Below, piece by piece: positions 17,801-25,873 of a DNA stretch of 64,000 bases (position 1 is the stretch's first letter; every line of letters starts with the position of its first letter). Made by a program: the position numbers and the translations under genes. The DNA lies in contig NZ_RYFW01000002.1 of assembly GCF_004138335.1 (NCBI RefSeq), positions 1,655,501 through 1,719,500 of the forward strand, written 5' to 3'. The notes under the pieces are model-generated. The model did not search any database. It had not been told where the DNA came from and was given only the letters and a program-made list of their open reading frames with translations. This DNA comes from Peristeroidobacter agariperforans (GTDB lineage: Bacteria > Pseudomonadota > Gammaproteobacteria > Steroidobacterales > Steroidobacteraceae).

Positions 17801-17956
17801 GCCGATATAGCTCGCGTTGATCGCGACGGTCGGCGGCGCGACGTCCGGATACTGAGCGACCGGCAACGTGGTGATCGCCGCCGTGCCCGCCAACATGATG
17901 ACGATGGCGATCACCCACGCGAAGATGGGGCGCCCGACGAAAAATTTGGCGAGCAT
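14801..17956 (-). CDS. RND multidrug efflux permease (AcrB/MexB/TtgB, HAE1 family)
   Basis: The 1051-residue protein is full length for the HAE1 family. It begins MLAKFFVGRPIFAWVIAIVIMLAG and carries the proton-relay Asp pair at 408/409 in LLVDDAIVVVENVERI. Twelve membrane helices in two repeats flank two large periplasmic loops. It pumps hydrophobic compounds from the periplasm or inner membrane in exchange for protons. The gene lies 2 bases after the adaptor gene. A long open frame on the opposite strand is only a codon-bias shadow. Confidence 0.96.
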   Translation of the reverse strand: MLAKFFVGRPIFAWVIAIVIMLAGTAAITTLPVAQYPDVAPPTVAINASYIGADAQTVENSVTQIIEQQLTGIDGLLYFSSSSSSNGQSSIQVTFEQGTNPDTAQVQVQNKVQQALPRLPSSVQQQGVNVIKSQNDFLMIVAVSDLTDTAHASDLADFLVSNMQDPIARVHGVGGVQVFGAQYAMRIWLDPKKLLSYNLMPSDVRAAIESQNAQVSAGKIGGMPSAPEQQLNATVTAQSKLQTPDQFRAIIVKHDPSGATVRLGDVARVELGSESYDAVPRANGHPASGLAVKLAPGANALTTAEGVRKVVDELKSALPQGYAVSFPRDSTAFIKISIEEVVKTLVEAIVLVVIVMFVFLQNWRATLIPAIAVPVVLLGTFGVLQMFGYSINTLTMFAMVLSIGLLVDDAIVVVENVERIMREEGLGPREATLKSMGEITPALIGIATVLSAVFLPMAFFSGSTGVIYRQFSITIVSSMLLSVVVALILTPALCAQILKPHHGEPQHRGFFGWFNRTFDRAVNRYEHSVVTVLKRPLQGMLVFGAITLVMALLLLRLPTGFLPTEDQGQVMVQFTLPAGASVSRTLEVAKRIEKHFLETEKDNVNTMFTVSGFNFSGSGQNAGMAFVNLKNWKERKGVKNRADMIAQRATMALSSVRDAQIFSLNPPSIAGLGQSGGFEFQLQANAGVSRETLRQMRDQLMGLAHADATLSAVRLGSLPDTPQLHIDVDQAKASSLGLSLADINTSLSAAWAGVYVNDFIDRARVKRVYMQADAPFRSSPEDLAQWYVRSETGTMTPFSAFATTNWTYGPENLARYNGLASYSIQGQAAQGVSSGTAMDKMEELVGRLPPGAGFDWSGLSYQERLAGGQKVLLYSISILVVFLCLAALYESWSVPLSVMLVIPLGVIGAVLGATLRGLENDVYFQVALLTTIGLSAKNAILIVEFAEAAYLRGADLMDAAIEAARLRLRPIIMTSLAFVAGVMPLAVSTGAGANSRISIGTGVVGGTLTATVLAIFLVPLFFVLVRKLFKDRPVTAPAPEGGVQSEGAQHA

Positions 17957-17958
17957 GA

Positions 17959-19170
17959 TCAGCCTCCGGACGTGGGGGAGGCGGCTTCGGCAGACGCTGC
18001 TTTGGTACCCGAGCCCACATTCACGGGATTCACGGTGTCGCCGACGCGAACCTTGCTGGTGCCTTCGACGATCAAGCGGTCGCCCTCGGCCAGGCCGTTG
18101 CTGATCAGCCAGCGATCGCCGATCGCGCGTTCCGCGACCAGCGTGCGCTGCTCGACTTTGTTATCTGCGGTGAGCACCAGCGCGGTCGCATTCCCTTTCA
18201 CATCGCGAGTAATGCCTTGCTGAGGCGCGAGGATCGCAGTGGTGCTGACCGCTTGATCGAGCACCGCGCGTACATACATGCCCGGCAGCAGCATCCCGTC
18301 CGGATTCGGAAACTGAGCGCGCAATGTCACCGAGCCGGTGGATTCATCGACCGCCACTTCCTGGAACTTGATCGTGCCCGCCTGCTTGTATTGCGAGCCG
18401 TCTTCGAGCCTCAGGCGCACCTTGGCCTGACCGGACTTCATGCCGGACTCGCCGATCAGGCGGCGCAGCTTCAGCAGCTCGGCGCTCGACTGAGTCATGT
18501 CCACGTAGATGGGATCGAGCGTGCGAATCGTGGCAAGCGCCGTTTCCTGATTGGCGGTCACGAGCGCGCCGGGCGTTACAGTCGACTTGCCGATGCGGCC
18601 AGAGATCGGCGCGCGCACCTTGGTGTAATCGAGATTGATCTGCGCACTCGCGAGCGACGCCTCCATCTGAGCGACCGAGGCGAGCGCCTGCTGATATGCC
18701 ATGCGTGCATCGTCGGCTTCCTGTTGTGAAACGCCTTCGATGGCGAGCAGCTCGTCGTAGCGCTGCGCCTTCAAGCGAGTGGCTTCGACCGAGGCTTTGG
18801 CGTTCGCGAGTCCGGCCTTCGCTTCGGCGGCCGTGGCTTCGTACGGCGCCGGATCGATTTCGTACAACACCTGGCCGGCCTTGACCTGCGTGCCTTCTTC
18901 GAAGCGCCGGAATTTGACGATGCCGGAGACCTGCGGTCGCACGTCTGACACCAGATAAGGAGTGGTGCGGCCCGCGAGCTCCGACTGCAGCACCAGCGGC
19001 TGAGGCTGAACGGTGATGAAGCCGACCTCGGTGGCGGGGCGATCGGCCCCGGCAGCGGGGTCTTGCGAACAGCCGGTGAGCGCCAGGGCGAGCGCCGCGA
19101 CGGAAATTGCAAGGCCAGCTCGAAGCTTGGCGGCGGAGGGAGTCGTCGGACTGGACACGCTAAAAGACAT
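17959..19170 (-). CDS. RND efflux periplasmic adaptor (AcrA/MexA family lipoprotein)
   Basis: The product from ATG 19170 is 403 residues. It has a lipoprotein signal (lipobox LTGC), a biotinyl-lipoyl half motif YLVSDVRPQVSGIVKFRRFEEGTQVKAGQVLYEID, an alpha-hairpin (AKAGLANAKASVEATRLKAQRYDELL), the second lipoyl half TKVRAPISGRIGKSTVTPGALV, and beta-barrel and membrane-proximal domains. It bridges permease and duct. Upstream starts at 19209/19215 would lie inside the palindromic operator, so 19170 is preferred. It is divergent from the TetR gene. Confidence 0.92.
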   Translation of the reverse strand: MSFSVSSPTTPSAAKLRAGLAISVAALALALTGCSQDPAAGADRPATEVGFITVQPQPLVLQSELAGRTTPYLVSDVRPQVSGIVKFRRFEEGTQVKAGQVLYEIDPAPYEATAAEAKAGLANAKASVEATRLKAQRYDELLAIEGVSQQEADDARMAYQQALASVAQMEASLASAQINLDYTKVRAPISGRIGKSTVTPGALVTANQETALATIRTLDPIYVDMTQSSAELLKLRRLIGESGMKSGQAKVRLRLEDGSQYKQAGTIKFQEVAVDESTGSVTLRAQFPNPDGMLLPGMYVRAVLDQAVSTTAILAPQQGITRDVKGNATALVLTADNKVEQRTLVAERAIGDRWLISNGLAEGDRLIVEGTSKVRVGDTVNPVNVGSGTKAASAEAASPTSGG

Positions 19171-19191
19171 TGGACTAATCTGCGATCGAAC

Positions 19192-19215
19192 TTGAGTGTG
19201 AACGTTCATTCTCAA
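19192..19215. promoter_or_regulatory. Palindromic operator between RND pump and TetR gene
   Basis: A 24-base palindrome reads TTGAG-N2-TGAACGTTCA-N2-CTCAA, perfect in all arms. It lies 22 bases before the adaptor start and about 60 before the TetR start, the usual place for a TetR-type repressor operator controlling both directions. A smaller hairpin, ATTGT-GAAA-ACAAT, at 19254-19267 sits just before the TetR start and may affect its expression. Confidence 0.65.
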
Positions 19216-19273
19216 CCATTATGCCGAGCCCGGAGGCAAACGCCCAGGGTGCAATTGTGAAAACAATGTGAAC

Positions 19274-19897
19274 ATGTCTGTGCCGAAGGAAAAGAAGCGT
19301 CCGGTCAAAGAGTTGCGGGACCAACTCCGGCGCGACCAAATTGTTTCCGCGGCGCGTGTCTGCGTGGTCCGCCATGGCTTCCACGGCGCCAGCATGGGGC
19401 AGATCGCGGCCGAGGCTCAGATGAGTGTCGGGCAAATCTATCGCTACTTCCCCAGCAAGGAAGCCATCGTCCACGCCATCGTCGAGGGCATCGTCGCCCG
19501 GCGGCTGGAATGGATGGTGGATGACGAGAAACAGATCGATTTCGCGGCCCGCTTTGCCAATCGCCGTCATGTGGATGCCTCCGACGAGGAACGGTGCGAG
19601 CGCATCCTGCTGCTGGAAATCACAGCGGAGGCGACTCGCAATCCGGCCGTCGCCGAAATCGTGCGCGCAGCCGACCGACGCCTTCGTGGGCAGGCGGTAG
19701 AGCTGGTCCGCGGCAATTATCCAGAGCTTTCCGAGGAAGAGGCGGCCGCGCGCGTCGAGTTCGTGACCGTGCTGTCGGAGGGTAGCGCGTTTCGCAGCGT
19801 CACCGAGCAAATTGCCTCGCCGACGCTGTTAGAAGGCATTTATCGCGACGTGCTGCAGAAGCTGTTTCCTCGCATGACCGAGCGCGGATTGAGCTAA
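19274..19897 (+). CDS. TetR/AcrR-family repressor of the adjacent RND pump
   Basis: The 207-residue product (ATG 19274; GTG 19268 is also possible) has an N-terminal helix-turn-helix: RRDQIVSAARVCVVRHGFHGASMGQIAAEAQMSVGQIYRYFPSKEAIVHAIVEG, residues about 19-70. The rest is a helical ligand-binding and dimer domain. It is divergent from the pump operon and shares a palindromic operator with it, so it most likely represses the pump until a drug or aromatic ligand binds. Confidence 0.9.
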   Translation: MSVPKEKKRPVKELRDQLRRDQIVSAARVCVVRHGFHGASMGQIAAEAQMSVGQIYRYFPSKEAIVHAIVEGIVARRLEWMVDDEKQIDFAARFANRRHVDASDEERCERILLLEITAEATRNPAVAEIVRAADRRLRGQAVELVRGNYPELSEEEAAARVEFVTVLSEGSAFRSVTEQIASPTLLEGIYRDVLQKLFPRMTERGLS

Positions 19898-19918
19898 GAA
19901 GTCCCGGCGCGCACGCGC

Positions 19919-20026
19919 TACAATCGCCGACCCAATAACGAATTCAGCCGGTGACCTACCCGAAGGCTGCGTGACTGAAGGAGCGCGGCCGGGGAAATCC
20001 CTCGGGGGACCGGCTGCCCCGGAGGG
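19919..20026 (+). promoter_or_regulatory. Promoter and structured leader of the carbonic anhydrase gene
   Basis: A -10-like TACAAT lies at 19919-19924. The RNA that would follow can form a closing helix AGCCGGT (19946) with ACCGGCT (20009), while CCGGGG (19989) can instead pair with CCCCGG (20017), which runs into the ribosome site GGAGGG (20021-20026). Two mutually influencing pairings ending on the ribosome site are what a cis-regulatory RNA would look like. I cannot match it to a named riboswitch class. Confidence 0.35.
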
Positions 20027-20035
20027 CGTCAACGA

Positions 20036-20653
20036 ATGATCTCGGCTCAAGAATCCCTGCAGCGCCTGCGCGACGGTAACCGTCGCTTCGTGGCCAGTCT
20101 CGGCAGCGGTGAAACGCAGCTACACCTCGCACGCGGCGTGGAGCTGACGCAGGAACAATCGCCGTTTGCCATCATCCTGGGCTGCTCGGATGCACGTGTG
20201 CCTGCCGAGATCGTGTTCGATCAGGGCCTCGGCGATCTGTTCGTGATTCGGGTCGCCGGCAACGTCGTTGCACCCTCGCAGGTCGGCAGCGTCGAGTTCG
20301 CCGCTTCGCGCTTCAACACACGTCTGGTCGTGGTGCTCGGTCATTCCCGATGTGGCGCCGTGCTTGCGACCATCGAGGAGCTGCAACGCCCCGCGGAAAA
20401 CCAGTCCCTCAATCTGCGGTCGATCGTCGATCGCGTGCGTCCTTCCGTCGAAGGCCTGATGCGCACCGAGCTCAAGAACGATCTGCAGACGCTGGTCGGC
20501 CACGCCGTGCGCTCGAACGTACGGGCGTCGGTCGATCATTTACGCCACGGCTCGGCGCTGCTGGAAAATCTGATCCGGCACGAAGGCCTGATGGTGGTCG
20601 GCGCCGAATATTCCCTCGAAACGGGCGTGGTCGAATTCTTCGATGGCGTCTGA
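20036..20653 (+). CDS. Beta-class carbonic anhydrase
   Basis: The 205-residue protein has the beta-class zinc site Cys50-Ser-Asp52-Ala-Arg54 (GCSDARVP) and His103/Cys106 (GHSRCGA), with the Asp-Arg dyad intact. It interconverts CO2 and bicarbonate in the cytoplasm. Ribosome site GGAGGG lies 9 bases before ATG 20036. Its 3' end overlaps tadA by 11 bases, so the two are translationally coupled. The leader RNA may be structured. Confidence 0.94.
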   Translation: MISAQESLQRLRDGNRRFVASLGSGETQLHLARGVELTQEQSPFAIILGCSDARVPAEIVFDQGLGDLFVIRVAGNVVAPSQVGSVEFAASRFNTRLVVVLGHSRCGAVLATIEELQRPAENQSLNLRSIVDRVRPSVEGLMRTELKNDLQTLVGHAVRSNVRASVDHLRHGSALLENLIRHEGLMVVGAEYSLETGVVEFFDGV

Positions 20654-21098
20654 TGCCGATGCTTCGTTCATGGCGCGAGCGATCGAGCTCGCGCGTGAAG
20701 CTGAACGGGCCGGTGAAGTGCCGGTCGGGGCGGTCGTCGTCAAAGACGGCGTGATCGTCGGCGAAGGCTGGAATCGTCCCATCAGCACCAACGATCCGAC
20801 GGCGCACGCCGAGATCGTCGCCATGCGGGCGGCGGCTCAGCGCCTTTCTACCTATCGACTGTTGGATACGACGCTGTACGTTACGCTCGAGCCCTGCGCG
20901 ATGTGTGCGGGCGCGATGGTTCATGCTCGCGTGAAGCGTTTGGTGTACGCCGCGACCGACCCGCGGGCCGGTGCGTCCGGGTCCATCTTCAATATCACGC
21001 AGCACACGGCGCTGAACCATCGTCTCGAATGTGAATCCGGGGTGCGGGCGGACGAGTGCGCCGCCCTGTTGAGAGCATTCTTCGTCGCGCGCCGCTGA
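20643..21098 (+). CDS. tadA: tRNA-specific adenosine deaminase TadA
   Basis: The 151-residue protein has the zinc deaminase motifs His55-Ala-Glu57 and Pro-Cys85-Ala-Met-Cys88, with the tRNA-type context NDPTAHAEIVAMR and TLYVTLEPCAMCAGAMVHARVKRLVY. TadA converts A34 to inosine in tRNA-Arg(ACG) and is normally essential. It overlaps the carbonic anhydrase gene by 11 bases and has no promoter of its own in view. Confidence 0.95.
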   Translation: MASDADASFMARAIELAREAERAGEVPVGAVVVKDGVIVGEGWNRPISTNDPTAHAEIVAMRAAAQRLSTYRLLDTTLYVTLEPCAMCAGAMVHARVKRLVYAATDPRAGASGSIFNITQHTALNHRLECESGVRADECAALLRAFFVARR

Positions 21099-21182
21099 TG
21101 CGATAAACTAAGCCGATCCGAGCCAGCAAGCGGTTCACTCGAACCCAGCCAGCCAAAGAATTCCAAAAGCTGGGAGAGTGAC

Positions 21183-23273
21183 ATGCGAGTGAGGAAGGCG
21201 GTAGCGCTGTCGATAGCTGTTGCAAGTGGCGTCGTACACGCGCAGGACTTTTCGGGGCAAACGCTCGAGACGGTGCTGATCACCGCCAAGCGCGACGACC
21301 GCGTCAGCAAGGGTGCCGTCGGCCTCGACCTGGACATTGCCGATACGCCGCAGTCCATCAGCGTCGTCACCAGCGAGCAGATGGACAAATTCGGCGCCGA
21401 CAACATCAACGACGCCCTGCGCCTCGCCACCGGCATCAACGTCGAAGAATGGGAAACCAACCGCACCAACTACATGGCGCGCGGCTTCGAGATCAAGAAC
21501 ACGCAGGTCGACGGCGTGGGCCTGCCGAATGACTGGGGCATCGTCACCGGCGCGATGGACTCGTTCGGTTATGAGAAGTTGGAAGTCATCCGCGGCGCGA
21601 ACGGCTTGCTCACCGGCGTCGGCAACTCGGCCGGCACGATCAACTACGTTCGCAAACGTCCGACGAACGTCGCTCAGGGCAGTATCGATGTCAGCGCTGG
21701 ATCCTGGGACCAGCGGCGCATCGAAGCCGACTATTCGACGCCGTTCACCGCCGACGGCAAATGGGCCGGCCGGGTCGTGGTCGCCGCCGAAGAGCAGGAT
21801 TCGTACCTGCGCTTGCTCAGCAACGAGCGAACGTTTGTTTACGGCGTCATCGACGGCCAGCTGGGCGAGCGTTCCACGCTGACGCTCGGCGCCTCCTATC
21901 AGGAGGCCAACACCGACGGCAACATGTGGGGCGCGCTGGTGCTGGCCTACAGTGACGGCACGCAGGCCGAATTCCCTCGCAACGCTACGACCGCGCTCGA
22001 CTGGACGTATTGGAATACGGAGAACACGACTGCCTTCGCCGAATATACCTTCAAGCTGGCTGAAGCGTGGGATTTCAAGCTGACTTACAACTATCGCAAG
22101 TACGAAGACGTGAGCAGTCTGTTCTTCGCGTGGACCCAGACGGGCATCGATCGCGACACGGGCCTGGGGCTGATGGGCAATCCCGGCCACTGGCCGACCG
22201 CGGACGAAGCGCACCTGGTCGAAGCGTCCGTGAACGGCCGGTTCGAGCTGTTCGGTCGCGAGCACGAAGCGATGCTGGGCCTGAGCTATGGCAACAGCGA
22301 GCACACTCAGCAGGTCAGCTACACCGCCGATCCGGACGATCCGAGCTGGGGCGCGCTGCCGCCGTTTCCTTATGCGGGCGATGCTTTTGACGAGCCGGTC
22401 TGGGGACCGGTGCAGCTGGATAGCTTCGCCGATCAAACGCTCAAGCGCGGCTTTGGCGCCACGCGCCTCAGCGTCACCGACAAGCTGAAGGCCATCGTCG
22501 GCTTCAACTACGCCGAATATCATCGCGACGGCACTTTGAGCGGCGGCGTGGCGTTCGATCAAACCGAAAGCGAGATCAGTCCCTACGCCGGCCTCACGTA
22601 TCAGGTGCTCGATCAGCTGATGCTCTACGGCAGCTACTCCGACATCTATCAGCCGCAGGATCAATACGACATCACCGGCCAGTATCTGGTCGCATCGAAG
22701 GGCCTGAACTACGAAGTTGGCGTGAAGGCCGAGTTGCTGGAGAAGCGGGTGCTGGCGACGGTGGCGTTGTTCAAGGCCGAGCAGGAAGACCTGGCGACGT
22801 TCGCCGGTATGAGCGACGGCGGCCAGTACTACTACGAAGGCGTCGATGTGAGCTCGAAGGGCATCGAGCTGGAAGTGGTCGGTCGTCTGAGCGAGCACGT
22901 CGATCTGGTCTTCGGCTACACGTCATTGCAGCTCGAAGGCGCACAAGGCGAGGACATCTACGAGTGGGTGCCGCGTCGGACCGCCAACCTCTCGCTGAGC
23001 GCGCAGTTGCCGAGCTTCACCGCGGTTTCATTCGGTATCAACGGCCGATGGCAGAGCGATATCGCCAAGCTGGATGAATACACCAACGTGATCATCCGGC
23101 AGGACAGCTATGCGACGTTGAATGCGTTTGCGAGCTGGAATGTCACCGACAAGCTGCACGTGCGCGCCAACGTTCGCAACATCACGGACGAGAAGTACAT
23201 CACCAGTTTGTATCAGGTCGGTTTTTACGCCGCGCCTCGCAATTACGAGCTGGGTGTGGGTTACAGGTTCTGA
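21183..23273 (+). CDS. TonB-dependent siderophore-type receptor
   Basis: The 696-residue protein has a signal peptide (cleavage near VVHAQ), a TonB-box-like ETVLITAKR, a plug domain (TPQSISVVTSEQMDKFGADNINDALRLATGINVEEWETNRTNYMARGFEI and LEVIRGANGLLTGVGNSAGTINYVRKRPT) and a barrel ending in GVGYRF. The plug sequence is of the FhuE/pyoverdine/ferric-coprogen class, so an Fe(III)-siderophore is the likely ligand. AGCTGGGAGAG precedes ATG 21183. No siderophore synthesis gene is near. Confidence 0.9.
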   Translation: MRVRKAVALSIAVASGVVHAQDFSGQTLETVLITAKRDDRVSKGAVGLDLDIADTPQSISVVTSEQMDKFGADNINDALRLATGINVEEWETNRTNYMARGFEIKNTQVDGVGLPNDWGIVTGAMDSFGYEKLEVIRGANGLLTGVGNSAGTINYVRKRPTNVAQGSIDVSAGSWDQRRIEADYSTPFTADGKWAGRVVVAAEEQDSYLRLLSNERTFVYGVIDGQLGERSTLTLGASYQEANTDGNMWGALVLAYSDGTQAEFPRNATTALDWTYWNTENTTAFAEYTFKLAEAWDFKLTYNYRKYEDVSSLFFAWTQTGIDRDTGLGLMGNPGHWPTADEAHLVEASVNGRFELFGREHEAMLGLSYGNSEHTQQVSYTADPDDPSWGALPPFPYAGDAFDEPVWGPVQLDSFADQTLKRGFGATRLSVTDKLKAIVGFNYAEYHRDGTLSGGVAFDQTESEISPYAGLTYQVLDQLMLYGSYSDIYQPQDQYDITGQYLVASKGLNYEVGVKAELLEKRVLATVALFKAEQEDLATFAGMSDGGQYYYEGVDVSSKGIELEVVGRLSEHVDLVFGYTSLQLEGAQGEDIYEWVPRRTANLSLSAQLPSFTAVSFGINGRWQSDIAKLDEYTNVIIRQDSYATLNAFASWNVTDKLHVRANVRNITDEKYITSLYQVGFYAAPRNYELGVGYRF

Positions 23274-23281
23274 CCAGGTGC

Positions 23282-23314
23282 GATGGCGGGGCGGCGTCCG
23301 GCCGCTCCGCCATC
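23282..23314. terminator. Strong bidirectional hairpin between receptor and LysR genes
   Basis: A 14-base stem (GATGGCGG-G-GCGGC with GCCGC-T-CCGCCATC, one G-T pair) with a GTCCG loop fills the gap between the convergent receptor and LysR genes. No T-run follows on either strand, so it may block transcription only partly or protect 3' ends. Confidence 0.5.
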
Positions 23315-24522
23315 TATCGACTGAGCTGATTTGCCGTTTCACGCACGATTGTCAGCAAGCGCGCCTGCGCCTGCGTCGGGCGCCAATCCTCCCGCACCGT
23401 CAGTCCGATCCGTCGCAGCACCTTGCCGCCCGGGTGCGGCAGGCACACCAGCATGCCCGCCTGCAGCTCATAGTGAACCTGATTGGTCGATGACAGCATC
23501 ATGTGGTCGCCGCCCATCAGGAAGGCGCGCGCCGCCCCGAGTGAGTTGCACTCGATAAAGCGCTGCGGCGGCTCGATGCCCATGTCTTTAAACAAGGCTT
23601 CGAAGTGCGCTCTGAGCGGCGAGGTGGCGCGCGGCGCGATCCAGGGATGACTCGCCAGGTCGGTCGCGGTCAGCTTGCGCTTCTTCGCCAGTGGATGCCC
23701 GGCGCCGACGACGATCGACAACGGATCGTCGAACAAATGTTCCTGCACGATGCCGCCGCTCACGCGGATGTCACGCAGGGCGCCGATCAGGAAATCAGCC
23801 TGACCCGACTGCAGCGCGCCGAGCAAATGTTCGTAAGTGCCCTCCATGATGGAGACGGCGTGCTCGGTATGTTCGCGTGTAAAGCGAATGAGTGCGTTGG
23901 GAACGAGAAAGCTGCGAGACAGCGGCATGGAGCCGATGACCGTGCGGCCTGTTTCACGTCCATGCAGCGCGTCGATATCGGCGCGTGCCTGAGCGATCTC
24001 CACGAACGCGAGATGCGCGCGGCGAGACAGCTTTTCCGCTTCGCGGGTGGGAACAACGCCGTAGCTGGTTTTTTCGAACAGCTGCGCATCGAGCAGCCGC
24101 TCCAAAGTGCGCGCCGCGCGATGCATGGTCGGCTGTGAAACGCCCGTGGCGCGCGCGGCATGAGTGAAATTCCGAAACTCCACCAGCTTGATCAACGAGC
24201 TCAGCTGCGGGGCGCTGATCCGTCGGAACAATTGCTCACGCCGGGCGGCATTCATGTCCGCGCCGGCCAGTTCCTGAATGCCATCCCGCAATTGTCTCAG
24301 CGCTCGCTCGACGCGCTCGGCACAAGCGACTCCCGCTGGCGTGGGACGCATGCCATACGGGCTGCGTGTGAACAGGGGCGCATCGAAGTAACGTTCGATC
24401 GCTGCGATCGCCTGAGTGAGCGCGGATTGCGTTAAATGCATCCGGAGCGACGCTGCGCTGATGCTGCCGCTCGTCATGACTTCATGAAAGGCCTGCAGAT
24501 GGCGTAGATTGGGCACCGTCAT
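23314..24522 (-). CDS. LysR-family regulator with two tandem DNA-binding domains
   Basis: The 402-residue product is about 100 residues longer than a normal LysR protein. A first winged helix-turn-helix (residues 5-65, LRHLQAFHEVMTSGSISAASLRMHLTQSALTQAIAAIERYFDAPLFTRS) is followed by a second one (about 105-165, LSSLIKLVEFRNFTHAARATGVSQPTMHRAARTLERLLDAQLFEKTSYGVVPT). The effector domain fills residues 191-395. It is divergent from the MFS/lig operon and probably activates it with a pathway intermediate. Two copies of a conserved element in front of its presumed target genes fit the doubled DNA-binding unit. Confidence 0.85.
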   Translation of the reverse strand: MTVPNLRHLQAFHEVMTSGSISAASLRMHLTQSALTQAIAAIERYFDAPLFTRSPYGMRPTPAGVACAERVERALRQLRDGIQELAGADMNAARREQLFRRISAPQLSSLIKLVEFRNFTHAARATGVSQPTMHRAARTLERLLDAQLFEKTSYGVVPTREAEKLSRRAHLAFVEIAQARADIDALHGRETGRTVIGSMPLSRSFLVPNALIRFTREHTEHAVSIMEGTYEHLLGALQSGQADFLIGALRDIRVSGGIVQEHLFDDPLSIVVGAGHPLAKKRKLTATDLASHPWIAPRATSPLRAHFEALFKDMGIEPPQRFIECNSLGAARAFLMGGDHMMLSSTNQVHYELQAGMLVCLPHPGGKVLRRIGLTVREDWRPTQAQARLLTIVRETANQLSR

Positions 24523-24554
24523 GACTGCATCGTGGCACGCGCCGGTGGGGTTGG

Positions 24555-24598
24555 CTATAGCAATCTCTAATACTGGGGCGCCAATTTGAATTGGCCGG
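24555..24598 (+). promoter_or_regulatory. Conserved element in front of the MFS transporter gene, copy 1
   Basis: CTATAGC-N5-CTAATA-N13-TTGAATTGGCC ends 53 bases before the MFS start. The same three blocks with identical spacing recur at 25874, in front of ligK. This looks like a shared LysR binding site or promoter. Confidence 0.6.
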
Positions 24599-24650
24599 CG
24601 GGACGATCGCAGTCCCAGAATCGTAGTAACGACTCAGCTTGGGGGATGGC

Positions 24651-25856
24651 ATGGTTCAAGAGCGGACCGCGCTGGTTGAGACGCCCAATGTGGCGATCAC
24701 CGTGGCGCTGTGCTTTCTGGTCGCCGTGGTCGAAGGCTTCGACATCCAGGCCATGGGGGTGGCCGCGCCCAAGCTTGCGCCGCAGTTCGGCTTCGATCCG
24801 AAGCAAATGGGCTGGATCTTCTCGATCAGCAACATCGGCCTGGTCATCGGCGCCGGCCTGGGCGGCCGGCTCGCCGATCGCGTGGGTCGCAAGCCGGTGT
24901 TCATCGGCGCCGTGCTCGCCTTTGGCCTGTTCACTTTGCTCACATCGCTGGTCGGAACGTTCGAAGCGTTGTTCGTCGTGCGCTTTTGCGCCGGCCTCGG
25001 CTTCGGCGCCGCGTTGCCAAACATGATGGCGCTGGCCGCCGAGGTCAGTGCGCCGGAGAAGCGAGCCTCGACCGCTGCCCTGATGTTCGCGGGCATGCCG
25101 CTGGGCGGTGGCACTTCGGCGCTGCTGACTCAGTTGCTCCCTTCGGGCTTCGACTGGCGCATCCTGTTCGAAATTGGCGGCATCCTGCCGTTGCTGCTCG
25201 CGCCGACCATTTATTTTCTGATGCCGGAGACGCTGCAGAAGAGTGCCGCGGGAGCGCCGCGAACCGATATCCGTTCGGCCTTGTTTGCAAATGGCCGCCT
25301 GCCGGCGACATTGCTGCTATGGCTCGCCTTCCTGCCGACGCTGTTGATCCTCTATCTCATCCTGAACTGGCTGCCGACGCTGGTCGTTGCGAATGGCCTG
25401 GATCGCGCGGTCGCCCCGCAAGCGTCGCTGGCATTCAACTTTGCGAGCGTGGCCGGTGCGCTCGTCTTCGGCCACCTGGTGGATCGCATGGATACACGCT
25501 GGCCGATGACGTTCGCGTACCTTGGCTTGATCGTCGCACTGGTCGCATTGAGTCGTTCGACCGGATTGACGATGACCGTGGCGCTCAGCGGCGCCGCTGG
25601 TTTTTTCCTACTCGGCGCGAACTATGCGCTCTATGGGGTCGCGGCCACTTATTACCCACTGGCCGTTCGCGGCACCGGATCGGGCGCGAGCGTCGCGGTC
25701 GGTCGCATCGGTTCGATCATTGGCCCGCTATTGGCCGGTGTGCTGTTGGGCGGCGGGACCAGTGCGAGCGGCGTCGTTCAATACATGGTGCCGGTGGCCG
25801 CAGTGGCGGGCGCGGCGGTGTTTGCCCTGAGTTTTTGCCGTCGGCCGCAAGAGTGA
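24651..25856 (+). CDS. MFS aromatic acid:H+ symporter (AAHS family, PcaK/GalT-like)
   Basis: The 401-residue protein has about 12 membrane helices. The loop 2-3 signature reads GGRLADRVGRKPVF, and the start VAITVALCFLVAVVEGFDIQAMGVAAPKLAPQFGFD has the DxQxxG-type motif of the aromatic acid symporters. It should import a hydroxybenzoate such as protocatechuate, 4-hydroxybenzoate or gallate. GGGGGA lies 4 bases before ATG 24651, favouring it over TTG 24639. It is separated from ligK by a second copy of the control element, so it may be its own unit. Confidence 0.88.
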   Translation: MVQERTALVETPNVAITVALCFLVAVVEGFDIQAMGVAAPKLAPQFGFDPKQMGWIFSISNIGLVIGAGLGGRLADRVGRKPVFIGAVLAFGLFTLLTSLVGTFEALFVVRFCAGLGFGAALPNMMALAAEVSAPEKRASTAALMFAGMPLGGGTSALLTQLLPSGFDWRILFEIGGILPLLLAPTIYFLMPETLQKSAAGAPRTDIRSALFANGRLPATLLLWLAFLPTLLILYLILNWLPTLVVANGLDRAVAPQASLAFNFASVAGALVFGHLVDRMDTRWPMTFAYLGLIVALVALSRSTGLTMTVALSGAAGFFLLGANYALYGVAATYYPLAVRGTGSGASVAVGRIGSIIGPLLAGVLLGGGTSASGVVQYMVPVAAVAGAAVFALSFCRRPQE

Positions 25857-25873
25857 GCGGTGACGGGTTTTGT

